Shown here: piece after piece, positions 1 to 7,263 of the stretch
Layout of the letters: each line of letters begins with the position of its first letter
How positions within the stretch are numbered: position 1 is the stretch's first letter
Source of the DNA: GCA-003244245 sp963822695
GTDB taxonomy: Bacteria > Actinomycetota > Actinomycetes > Mycobacteriales > Pseudonocardiaceae
Assembly: GCA_963822695.1 (NCBI GenBank)
Contig: CAWGJH010000006.1
Location: 124,001 to 188,000 of the forward strand
Direction: 5' to 3'
DNA length: 64,000 bases
Translations under genes and position numbers: made by a program
Notes under the pieces: generated by a model
What the model was told of the DNA's origin: nothing
Seen by the model: the letters and a program-made list of their open reading frames with translations, nothing else
Databases searched by the model: none

Positions 1-2
1 TC

Positions 3-215
3 ACCATCATCACAACCAATGACTACGAGTTCACCGCCGACCGGCTGTACACCCTGTTGGAGAGCTACCAGACAATCGAGCCGGACTTGATCGTCGTCAC
101 TAACCCGAGCTGTTGCGGCTTTTCGACCGACTCACAGCGGGCTGCGGCGCAAGCGGGAATTCCGCTCGTCCGCTTTGGCGATTTCCTCGATGACCTGGGC
201 GCCAAGTGGACCTGA
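3..215 (+). CDS. C-terminal part of an unidentified protein, cut by the window edge
   Basis: An open frame enters from the left edge and stops at 213-215, giving about 70 residues of C-terminus. The visible part contains a hydrophobic strand (DLIVVTNP), a Cys-Cys pair, a helix rich in Ala and Gln, a second strand (IPLVRFGDF) and a short tail. The alternation of strands and helices suggests an alpha/beta fold, possibly a nuclease-like core, but I do not recognise the family and assign no function. The stop codon overlaps the GTG start of the next gene by about 10 bases, so the two are probably translationally coupled and act together. Confidence 0.5.
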   Translation, partial: TIITTNDYEFTADRLYTLLESYQTIEPDLIVVTNPSCCGFSTDSQRAAAQAGIPLVRFGDFLDDLGAKWT

Positions 216-484
216 GCCGCTGGCCTCATCTGGAGCTTCTTCTGGAGGCGGCCCGTAGCCTGCCGTCCCTGCAAGTCTGGTTATTCGGCTCAGCGTTCGG
301 GTCGGAGGACCCTGCGGATTTGGATATCCTGCTGGTGTACGAGGCCCACTCCTCCGTCGTGGAGCTACGCACGATGCAGCCGTGGGAAGACTTTTGCCCG
401 CCATGCCACCTCATCGCGATGACGCCGCTGGAGGTCACCGAGTACGACTTCATCGCGACGACCGAGGCGGTACGCCTGCTGTAG
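206..484 (+). CDS. Minimal nucleotidyltransferase (MNT/pol-beta type) small protein
   Basis: This 92-residue protein carries the signature of the minimal nucleotidyltransferase fold: a Gly-Ser pair at about residues 28-29 followed by Asp-x-Asp at 38 and 40 (LFGSAFGSEDPADLDILL). In this family the two aspartates bind the metal and nucleotide. The length suits a stand-alone MNT subunit such as those of MNT/HEPN toxin-antitoxin pairs, but no HEPN partner is visible; the upstream neighbour, cut by the window, overlaps it and is the natural partner candidate. The GTG start at 206 is chosen because the frame is closed upstream and the overlap implies coupling. The substrate is unknown. Confidence 0.7.
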   Translation: MDLSRWPHLELLLEAARSLPSLQVWLFGSAFGSEDPADLDILLVYEAHSSVVELRTMQPWEDFCPPCHLIAMTPLEVTEYDFIATTEAVRLL

Positions 485-856
485 CGAGCGTCCGGCGCTG
501 GATTCAAAGTAGGAAACACGGAATTGAATCGGCGTCACCCTACTTCGGCCACTCAGTGACTGGCAATGCCCGGACCTGCCGCGACCGGCGCAGACTGAGT
601 CCGTGGGACGAGTTAATAGCGTGCGATCCTACTGCCGCAACTACGCGTCGAACTCCGTAGGTTCTTAGGTCGGTGGCGCCACGTACGGACGCTCGGTCCA
701 GCCGGCTGCGAGCGTCCTCGAACCGGAAGTCGGCTGTGATCTACGGTCCAACGCGACCGGTCCTGAACGCACTGTCATGCCGCTGACCGTGCGTGGGTGC
801 CGGAGCAAACCGTGTCGGGCGGCCTGTGAGGGACCTCCGCTGGGACGTCCGGTGGC
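485..856. other. Intergenic stretch without a recognisable gene
   Basis: About 370 bases between the nucleotidyltransferase and the PPDK remnant. Short open frames exist on both strands, but none has a plausible start, ribosome binding site or recognisable sequence. Given the decayed gene that follows, this is probably degraded coding DNA. Confidence 0.4.
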
Positions 857-1208
857 ATTGGGCAACGGTGGCACCGCATGAGTAACACTGGCCATGTCCC
901 GTGACGACGCGGAAGTCGGCTTCCTCGGCTCGTACCTCCGTGACCACGTGATTGCCACGAACCCCTTTGAACACCTCGATCGTGAGGGCGTCGGACGCGT
1001 CCTGCGCCTCTGCATCGATGAGGCGCGCAGCCGGCGTCCGGACATCCCGATCGGCCTCTGCGGTGAACACGCCTGCGACGCCGCGTCCGTGGAATACCTT
1101 GTGTCCCTGGAGCGGACTCCCTGGTCGGGTTCGCCGCGATAGGTACCGCTGGCCCCGGTTCAGTGCCGGTCGCGCCGCGCTCATGCGATCGACGATCTTG
1201 CCGGGCTG
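857..1208 (+). pseudogene. Decayed C-terminus of pyruvate, phosphate dikinase-like PEP-utilising enzyme
   Basis: Conceptual translation recovers the end of the PEP-binding domain of pyruvate phosphate dikinase: VTLAMSRDDAE, a spaced acidic helix (PFEHLDREGVGRVL), then IGLCGEHACDAASVEYL, which matches the family motif around the catalytic Cys-Gly-Glu-His. The reading frame is broken by a TGA before VTLAM, and by a frame change after about 1120 that moves to the SPxRVPxARFSAGRAAL-like end. Only this last ~110-residue segment of a normally ~880-residue enzyme is present, with no upstream catalytic domain. It is therefore a relic left by deletion. The identification rests on motif memory, without an alignment. 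Confidence 0.65.
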
Positions 1209-1241
1209 AGCGGCCGGTCCGGCCTGTTACGCTCCGCCGCC

Positions 1242-1583
1242 ATGTCAGGTGACACGACCTTGCGGGGCAAGCTGGTCCGAGACCGGATTCCGGAGATCAT
1301 CCTGCGGAAAGATCTTGTCCCCATCGTCGAGACCGCATCGCCGCAGGACTACGGCCGGTACGTGCGCGCGAAGCTGGAAGAAGAACTTGCGGAGTACCTG
1401 AGTTCTGGGGACGTGGCCGAGGTGGCGGACCTCGTCGAGGTCTGCTTCGCTGCCGCAGCGCTACACGGTGTCGGCCCGGACGAGTTGCTGGCGATCGCCC
1501 GAGACAAGCGACAGCAGCGCGGCGGCTTCGATGACCGGCTCGTATGGATGGGGAACCTGCCCGGCGGTCACGAGAGTCAGTGA
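1242..1583 (+). CDS. MazG-like / phosphoribosyl-ATP pyrophosphohydrolase-fold NTP pyrophosphohydrolase
   Basis: A 113-residue protein beginning with the KLVRDRIPEII signature of small all-alpha NTP pyrophosphohydrolases (MazG/HisE superfamily), common in phages and actinomycete accessory DNA. Acidic residues that should bind magnesium sit in KLEEELAEYL and EVADLVEVCF, matching the ExxE...ExxD pattern of the fold. The expected activity is hydrolysis of a nucleoside triphosphate to the monophosphate and pyrophosphate, as a house-cleaning or defence-related enzyme. The ATG at 1242 follows a short intergenic region. It ends 18 bases before the end of the convergent TPR regulator gene. The substrate cannot be predicted. 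Confidence 0.8.
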   Translation: MSGDTTLRGKLVRDRIPEIILRKDLVPIVETASPQDYGRYVRAKLEEELAEYLSSGDVAEVADLVEVCFAAAALHGVGPDELLAIARDKRQQRGGFDDRLVWMGNLPGGHESQ

Positions 1584-1600
1584 GGCGGACGTGGCGCTGG

Positions 1601-2992
1601 TTATGCGACCAGTTGTAGTCTGCGGTCCAGTTCGGTGGAGAACTCGCGGACATGGGAGTTGGCCTTGCGGGCGCGGAGCTCGCCCGCGAGACGACACAGG
1701 AACGCCAGGCAGCGCGGTGAGTTGATGCGCGGCAGCCACTCCAGGGCGGTCCGCCCCACCTCACAGGCCTGCTCCAACTCTCCGCAGCCGAGGTAGGCTG
1801 TCGCCAGGTCGGTGTAGCTCCATAACGCGTCACGCTGTAATCCCTGATCGGCTAGGGCGGTGGCGCCGGGGGTGAGGAGAGTGATTGCGTTACCAAAATG
1901 GCGTCGGTTGTTGCGCGAGCAGGCCTTCGCTAGGCTGACCTGCCAGCTGCCGCAGGCGTCGTCAACGAACTGCGTGCTGACGTAATAGGCCCAGCGTGGC
2001 CGGTGACCGGTCGGATGCTCGGCCAGTTCACGGGCTCGGTCGTGTGCCGCGTGGACGCGTTCGGCGTCACCTGCGAGCGCGTAGCCGCCAGCGAGCCGGC
2101 TGGTGACCAGGGCCTGGACAATGACGGAACTACGGTGGGCCATCTCCACTGCGGCGGTACCTAGGCTGATCGCGTCGGCCGCCTCCTCGCGGCTGGCGGC
2201 GTCCAAGGCCATCATGCTGAGTACGTTGGCGCCGAGTGCCTTGTCGCCGGCGTTGTGTGCGGCCCGCAGCGCGGTCAGGTAGTAACGCTGGGCCAGCCCG
2301 TGACGTTCGGCATCAGCCGCCATCCATCCGGCCAGCTGCCCGAGCTCGGCCAACGCGACCAGCAGGCGCCGGGTGACCTGCCCGCCATGGTCGGCCGTCT
2401 TCAGCAGTTGGCCAACGGCCTGGAACTGGGCATGAACATAAGTGAGGCTCGCTCCGCCTCCGCCCTGCTGGTCATCAAGCTGGCGCAGCCAGGGGATCGT
2501 CCCCTCCACCTGCTCGATCAAGGTAGCGCCCACCTGCCCGCCGTTCAGGGCCGCAGCCAGTCGAGCCGGCTCGGTGTTCACCGCGGTCCACGCGAGGTGG
2601 GTCAGGGCCGAGCCACCCACCGCCATGAACACGCGACGATCCATCAATCCTCCGAGTAGCCAGTCGTGGATGATGGCCAGAGTGCCCGCCAAGGTCCACG
2701 GTACCTCCATCCCGTCGGTCGCGGGGATCAGGCGTAGATCATGCGGAGCGCATCCGGGCCATAGCTCGCCCACCGCGACTGGATGGCTGCTCGCTTGGGA
2801 GAGCACGAACGCGGTCGCCTGACGCACCTCGTCCCGACGCGGTTGATGACCCTTGAGCCACTTGTACGGCGCCGTCGGGTGGACTGCACCAGTGCCAAGC
2901 ACTCGGCATATCTCCCGAGCCAGCCGCTCGCCACTCCAGGACAAACCGGCCAAGAGCTGGCTCAGCGTCTCATTCGGGGTGTCCGCCACCAT
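1601..2992 (-). CDS. Actinomycete TPR-containing transcriptional regulator-like protein
   Basis: A 463-residue soluble protein. The N-terminal ~75 residues (LAREICRVLG, HPTAPYKWLKG) resemble the degenerate helix-turn-helix start found in many Streptomyces and Pseudonocardia regulators. A helical array of TPR-like repeats rich in Ala and Leu follows, for example around residues 215-330 and 375-440 (LWSYTDLATAYLGCGELEQACEVG). Such proteins are usually annotated as regulators that sense peptides or protein partners, but a working DNA-binding helix is not obvious here. It starts with GTG at 2992 and is divergent from the XRE-type gene at 3222. The target is unknown. Confidence 0.7.
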   Translation of the reverse strand: MVADTPNETLSQLLAGLSWSGERLAREICRVLGTGAVHPTAPYKWLKGHQPRRDEVRQATAFVLSQASSHPVAVGELWPGCAPHDLRLIPATDGMEVPWTLAGTLAIIHDWLLGGLMDRRVFMAVGGSALTHLAWTAVNTEPARLAAALNGGQVGATLIEQVEGTIPWLRQLDDQQGGGGASLTYVHAQFQAVGQLLKTADHGGQVTRRLLVALAELGQLAGWMAADAERHGLAQRYYLTALRAAHNAGDKALGANVLSMMALDAASREEAADAISLGTAAVEMAHRSSVIVQALVTSRLAGGYALAGDAERVHAAHDRARELAEHPTGHRPRWAYYVSTQFVDDACGSWQVSLAKACSRNNRRHFGNAITLLTPGATALADQGLQRDALWSYTDLATAYLGCGELEQACEVGRTALEWLPRINSPRCLAFLCRLAGELRARKANSHVREFSTELDRRLQLVA

Positions 2993-3221
2993 CGTTGCGT
3001 CCTTGCCGTCGTGGACAACCTGTCACCACGGAGCGTAGGCCGCAGATCACCCACAGCGGACGAAGTTCAGGGTTTTCAGGGAACACTCCCCTTCCCCAGA
3101 GCTACCAGGCGGCGGGACGGTGGTCACCCGCCGAGCCAACCGTTACCGGGCTCCCGACCAGGTAGCTCCTGATCGTCATGGCTACCACCACCGCAACGAC
3201 CACAACCGGAGATCATCAACC

Positions 3222-3965
3222 GTGGAAAGCGAACCCACGCCCGAAAGCACCCCCGTCCACCGCACCTCCAGCGGCGACACTGCCCCTGAGCGGAGTGACC
3301 CGGTGACCGGCAATGTCAGCCGGGAGCACTGGATCGTGCCGGTACACGGCCTGACCCGCACCGACCCCGACGGCACCGTGCAAGCGATCGCCCGCCGCGA
3401 CGGCACCGTGATCCTTGACCTGACCTGCGGGGCTTCCCGGATCACTGGATGGCTCGACGTCTCCCGCGCGGCCCAGCTCTGCACCGGGATCTGGGAGGCC
3501 GCCGGGGCCAGCCAGCAGCTCACCGGATACCTCGGCGACGACCATCCCGCACTACCACCCCACGGATCGGGAGTCCGGCCGGTAGTCCAGCGCTCACATC
3601 TCCACCGAAATGCACCACTCCGACGTAACTCCCCGATGCCTCGGCGGAGGCTCACCCCGGTCAATCACGCTGCCGCGATGGACGCTGACGACACGCGCAC
3701 GATCGGCCGGCGCATCCGGCGGATCCGCACTGCCCGGGACAAGTCGCTACAGGTCATCGCCGGGCTGGCCGGGATGAGCAGATCCACCCTGCACCGCATC
3801 GAGCACGGACAGCGTGATGTGACCCTTTCCGAGATCGTGGCACTGGCCAACGCACTGGACATCGCCCCTTCGACGCTGATCAGACTGCCGATCCTCGCAC
3901 CCGCCAACGGACCCACCGACGCCGCGACGAGAGCGGCCCAGATCAGGAAGACTGAGACATCCTGA
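3222..3965 (+). CDS. XRE-family helix-turn-helix protein with an unusual N-terminal extension
   Basis: The last ~90 residues form a clear Cro/CI-type helix-turn-helix: IGRRIRRIRTARDKSLQ, then VIAGLAGMSRSTLHRIEHGQ, then a third helix ending ALDIAPSTLI. The N-terminal ~110 residues form a separate module (HWIVPVHGLTRTD, ITGWLDVSRAAQLCTGIW) that I do not recognise. A low-complexity Arg/Pro/His linker joins them. The two parts could originally have been separate genes; an ATG at 3678 just before the helix-turn-helix (MDADDTRTIGRRI) would make an 80-residue stand-alone regulator. The GTG at 3222 is preferred over upstream starts, which would add a basic segment unlike coding sequence. Confidence 0.6.
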   Translation: MESEPTPESTPVHRTSSGDTAPERSDPVTGNVSREHWIVPVHGLTRTDPDGTVQAIARRDGTVILDLTCGASRITGWLDVSRAAQLCTGIWEAAGASQQLTGYLGDDHPALPPHGSGVRPVVQRSHLHRNAPLRRNSPMPRRRLTPVNHAAAMDADDTRTIGRRIRRIRTARDKSLQVIAGLAGMSRSTLHRIEHGQRDVTLSEIVALANALDIAPSTLIRLPILAPANGPTDAATRAAQIRKTETS

Positions 3966-4150
3966 TGATGCTCGGCAGCGTCGGTGTCCGCGTAGGCGAG
4001 ATCGTCACGAGGCTGTTCGAAGACAGCCTGGAGTTTAGGTCTGGCGACCGTCTTCCCGCGACGTGGCCAGCTTTGGCCAGTGGGTGATCCGCCGAGCCAG
4101 CCCACCCACAGTCGTCAAGCGGCTGGGGCCACTCGCGCTACGGTGAGCCG

Positions 4151-4480
4151 GTGACAGCGCTGTGGTCGTTCGATGAGCAGCCTCGCACCGGTGACCCGCT
4201 ACGGCCCGGGGCCGCGCCGGCGGCGATCCGGGACGCGCTGCTGGCCGAAGACCGATCGGCGTGTGACACCGCTTACCAGCGCGCGCTCGCTGCGGCTCGG
4301 GAGGATCTCGACCTCACCGAGCTGTTCCGGTGCCTGGAGCACTGGCGACGGATCGCGCTGCTTCAGCGTGACCCCGACCGGTTCGCCTCAGTCGCCCGAC
4401 GCGCCGCCGAGCGACTGACCGACCAGCCGGTGCCGGACGACGAGCCACTGACGCAGACTCGACGCCGCGCCGGCCTGTAA
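4151..4480 (+). CDS. DUF6247-type protein, probable antitoxin of a RelE-like pair
   Basis: A 109-residue protein matching the actinomycete DUF6247 pattern: a Pro/Gly-rich N-terminus (RTGDPLRPGAAPAAIRDAL), an acidic helix (DTAYQRALAAAREDLDLTEL), then LFRCLEHWRRIALLQRDPDRFA. In other actinomycetes, DUF6247 genes lie directly upstream of RelE/ParE-like toxin genes, and here the next frame is such a gene. The inferred role is neutralising the toxin and perhaps autorepression. It uses a GTG start. The pair stands alone between regulators in a region full of gene relics. Confidence 0.7.
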   Translation: MTALWSFDEQPRTGDPLRPGAAPAAIRDALLAEDRSACDTAYQRALAAAREDLDLTELFRCLEHWRRIALLQRDPDRFASVARRAAERLTDQPVPDDEPLTQTRRRAGL

Positions 4481-4545
4481 CCAGTGATCGGGTCACCACC
4501 GACGAACAGTCCCAGCCGCAGATCGACGCGCTCCCACCGAACGCG

Positions 4546-4737
4546 TTGGCGCCGTTCGCCGAGGCCCGCGTCGTCCTGGAGGCCGCCCCGTGGGGCGGCG
4601 ACTCGCTCAACGACGACAACCCCGACGTGCCGGTGCGGTCGCTCGCCTTCGGCCCGGCCCACCAGGGCCTGGTCACCTACCTAATCCCGGAGCGCCAGCG
4701 CCGCGTCGACGTGCTCGACGTGCTGTGGGTGGGCTGA
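4546..4737 (+). CDS. RelE/ParE-like toxin, start codon apparently lost
   Basis: The frame encodes LAPFAEARVVLEAAPW, then PVRSLAFGPAHQGLVTYLI, and ends RVDVLDVLWVG, the typical end of the small RelE-like toxins paired with DUF6247. The first canonical start in frame is the TTG at 4546, yet family-like sequence (QIDALPPNA) extends upstream, back to a GTC codon at 4492 that follows the antitoxin stop by 11 bases. A GTG-to-GTC change at that position would explain the missing start; this is inference. The toxin would cleave ribosome-bound mRNA if active. It may be a silenced toxin. Confidence 0.6.
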   Translation: MAPFAEARVVLEAAPWGGDSLNDDNPDVPVRSLAFGPAHQGLVTYLIPERQRRVDVLDVLWVG

Positions 4738-4816
4738 CCCGTGTTGCTCGCGTCTCCGGGCTGCTGGGCAGGCCTCCAGCAGCCCGTCGCAGCGCTGGGT
4801 CCAATCCAGCAAGATT

Positions 4817-5274
4817 ATGGCCAGGTTCTGCCGGCTCCTCGCGGGGAGCCAGGCCGTTGACCGCAGGCTTGTCGCACCGGCGTTCGGGTGGGGAAGCATG
4901 GGGGTGTTCGACCAGGGCATGTTCGCCTACCTCACCCTAAGCCCGACCGGCGACACAGACGTTTCCCAGTGGCCTCGGTATGAGCTGGGGGTCTGCGCGT
5001 ACGGTCCCGGCAGCGGGGAACTGGCGAATCGGGTCGCTGACCGGGTCCTGGCCTGGGAGTATAACCGCCAGTCGATGACCGAGCTATGGATTGAGGTTCA
5101 TCCAGTTGACACCGGTGACGTGCCCACCGGTCAGGTTCACCATCCGCAAGCGGCACACTCAGGTGATCGTCCGCACCGCCCTCCTCGACAATGATCTCAA
5201 CGGAACTTGCCACCGACCTGGAGGGTGCCGTCCGCTCTGCGGATTGCACCAACAACGGGTGCACTAAGAGCTGC
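4817..5274 (+). pseudogene. Remnant of an FxLD-system protein-L-isoaspartate-type methyltransferase C-terminus
   Basis: The frame from 4817 gives FAYLTLSP, then YELGVCAYGPGSGELANRV and LAWEYNRQ, resembling the C-terminal accessory domain of the SAM-dependent methyltransferases of the FxLD lanthipeptide systems. At about 5130 the frame changes by one base and continues as RFTIRKRHTQVIVRTALL, the expected final strand of that domain. The SAM-binding N-terminal half is absent, and so are the lanthipeptide synthetase and precursor. It is a frameshifted, truncated relic. The family call is from memory of motifs and is moderately certain. Confidence 0.55.
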
Positions 5275-5402
5275 TTAACTTGCTGACGCTGCTTGGGCTC
5301 AACCCGTCGCAGAAACCTAACAACAACCGGTGTCCGAGCGAACAGCGTAGCGCGCTAGGTTGAGATTCCGCGCCTCGCGGTACGACCTAGTGCGCACTCA
5401 AT

Positions 5403-6932
5403 TCAGTGCTGCACCAAGCGCTCCCGATACCACCAAGCCAACGCCAAACAGGCCGCGCTCGTGCCACCCAGCGGCTCACGGTCCAGGAATTGACGCGCGG
5501 TCGCCTCCGTAAACGGCAGCCCATGCACCGACTGATCGTCGCCGAGGGAGGTAACGACCTGGCCCTCGGCATTAACGGTGACCCGCTCGCGGAAGAGGTC
5601 GTCAAACACCACACCATCAATAACGACAGCAGTCATAATGGCTGGGTTCAACCCGAGCGCATGGAGCACAACGCCCAGAACATAGGCCCGCAGCTGTCCT
5701 GCTTCACGGGCGCGTTGCATAGCACGGTAAAACGGCCAGCACTCGTAGTCCAGCGGTTGTCCGCTGCTGCCGTCATGCTCAGGTTCACCAAGCAGTTCCT
5801 CGCTGTATTCGCGCACAATATTGCGCCACAAATCGAGATCATCCTGCATGCAGGCTGGAGCGATGCATGACGGCTGGAACTCACCTGCCGGAATCACGCC
5901 GTATTGACCTCCGCCCACGGCTACTTTTTGCGGGTCGCGACCAAGCAAAAAGAACGTGTGTGAACCATCGGTTGCGTCCCGACGTACAGTCAAGGTAGCA
6001 ATCGACGTGCTACCCATTCGCGAAGACAGATCGAACGGCTGGGACAACCGCGCCCGGAACGGCAGCTGTCGCCACGCGGGCGGTGCACCCTCTATCATCG
6101 CTGCCGCGAACTCATGACTCAACGCTTCGGAAACATCAAGCTTGTCGAAAAAGGTAGCAAGCCCGAACTGTAGCTTCCCCTGCCCGGAAGGCTCCCAGGA
6201 CACGTCCAACAGTCGGTAACTCGGACGGTTTTCAAAGAGACCTGGCGGGCTGAGGTAGCGAATCGCGCTGGTGTACTGCCGGAAAGCGTGCCCGGGCGTG
6301 CGAAGCGGCAATACCGGCCGCAGCTCGGCTTCATGGCCGGTAATAGCCGGACGCGGCGGCGCAGCCACCCACTCCAGCGTCACTGTCTCGATTGGCACCG
6401 GACGGGAGGGCAGCCAGCTCGGCGGCGCCAACGCTGGCGCATGCGTGAGGCGCCACGCAGGGTCATACAGCCTGACTACCTGCTTGGCAAGCTGCGTGCG
6501 GTGCCGAATGAGGTGGCTCCGTACCGCGCGCCATGCCTCTTGGCTGGCAGCAACCACGGTGTCAGACGATGGCAGCGGCGAGGGGCAGGGCAGGTGAGGC
6601 GGCTCAGTATCTTCCTGACGAAACCCACCTACGATAGCAAAAGCCCCGACCAGCTCCGCCTCCCGGCTCCGCCGCTCCTGTTCCTGCTTGACGGCTTGCA
6701 CCCGCTCATACTCGGCCAGCAGCGCACCGTCAGCCTTGACCAGTTCGTCTGCCGTCTTCCAGAAGTCACGGGTGAGGAGCTGGCGTCCAGCCTCAGCATG
6801 AGCGACCGACGAGCGGCTGTAGCCCGTCTTGTGGGCAACCTGCTGCTGACCGATCTCGACGGCCTGGCGTGACGCGGCCAGCTGACGGCCAAGAGCACGC
6901 TTCAGAACAGCCAGCTCCGAGGGAGACTCCAT
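5403..6932 (-). CDS. XRE-type regulator fused to a Nudix-like C-terminal domain
   Basis: A 509-residue protein. Residues ~8-60 form a helix-turn-helix (LGRQLAASRQAVEIGQQQVA, then TGYSRSSVAHAEAGRQL), followed by a coiled helix to ~90 and a long Pro-rich middle part. Around residues 345-405 the sequence reads GQYGVIPAGEFQP, then NIVREYSEELLGEPE, which matches the core REUxEExG of the Nudix box, although the upstream Gly-x5-Glu spacing is relaxed. Similar XRE-Nudix-like fusions occur beside biosynthetic islands in actinomycetes and may sense a nucleotide ligand. It is divergent from the glycosyltransferase operon starting at 7264 and is the best candidate to control it. Confidence 0.7.
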   Translation of the reverse strand: MESPSELAVLKRALGRQLAASRQAVEIGQQQVAHKTGYSRSSVAHAEAGRQLLTRDFWKTADELVKADGALLAEYERVQAVKQEQERRSREAELVGAFAIVGGFRQEDTEPPHLPCPSPLPSSDTVVAASQEAWRAVRSHLIRHRTQLAKQVVRLYDPAWRLTHAPALAPPSWLPSRPVPIETVTLEWVAAPPRPAITGHEAELRPVLPLRTPGHAFRQYTSAIRYLSPPGLFENRPSYRLLDVSWEPSGQGKLQFGLATFFDKLDVSEALSHEFAAAMIEGAPPAWRQLPFRARLSQPFDLSSRMGSTSIATLTVRRDATDGSHTFFLLGRDPQKVAVGGGQYGVIPAGEFQPSCIAPACMQDDLDLWRNIVREYSEELLGEPEHDGSSGQPLDYECWPFYRAMQRAREAGQLRAYVLGVVLHALGLNPAIMTAVVIDGVVFDDLFRERVTVNAEGQVVTSLGDDQSVHGLPFTEATARQFLDREPLGGTSAACLALAWWYRERLVQH

Positions 6933-7011
6933 CGTTCCCGCCTACCGCACGAGTCCAGACGATCTCTTGCAAGGCTTGAGCCTAGCGGCATGTTCACCGA
7001 CGTTCAGCCAG

Positions 7012-7042
7012 GTGGAGCACTGCTTGCCCACACACGCTCCAC
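7012..7042. promoter_or_regulatory. Inverted repeat in the divergent promoter region, candidate operator
   Basis: GTGGAGC at 7012-7018 is mirrored by GCTCCAC at 7036-7042, a perfect 7-base inverted repeat with 17 bases between. It lies in the 331-base region (6933-7263) between the XRE-Nudix regulator and the glycosyltransferase operon, and nothing else in that region looks coding. Half-site spacing fits a regulator dimer binding on two helical turns. The role as operator is inferred from position. Confidence 0.35.
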
Positions 7043-7263
7043 GACCTTGCCTATCTCACAGGGCCCCAGGGCCGCCGACGACGAGTCACCCCGGCGCGCG
7101 GTGGTGGCCGTGCCGGTAGCTCGTGCGCTCTCTGCTTCCAGCGTGAGACGTGAAGCACCGGCAGGTCACCCATCCCCCGAGCCGCGCGCTGTTCTGGGAC
7201 GGACTCGCCCCGGTCCTGGGTGCCCGCCAGCAAGACGACGGAAAGCAGATAGGTGATCATGGG

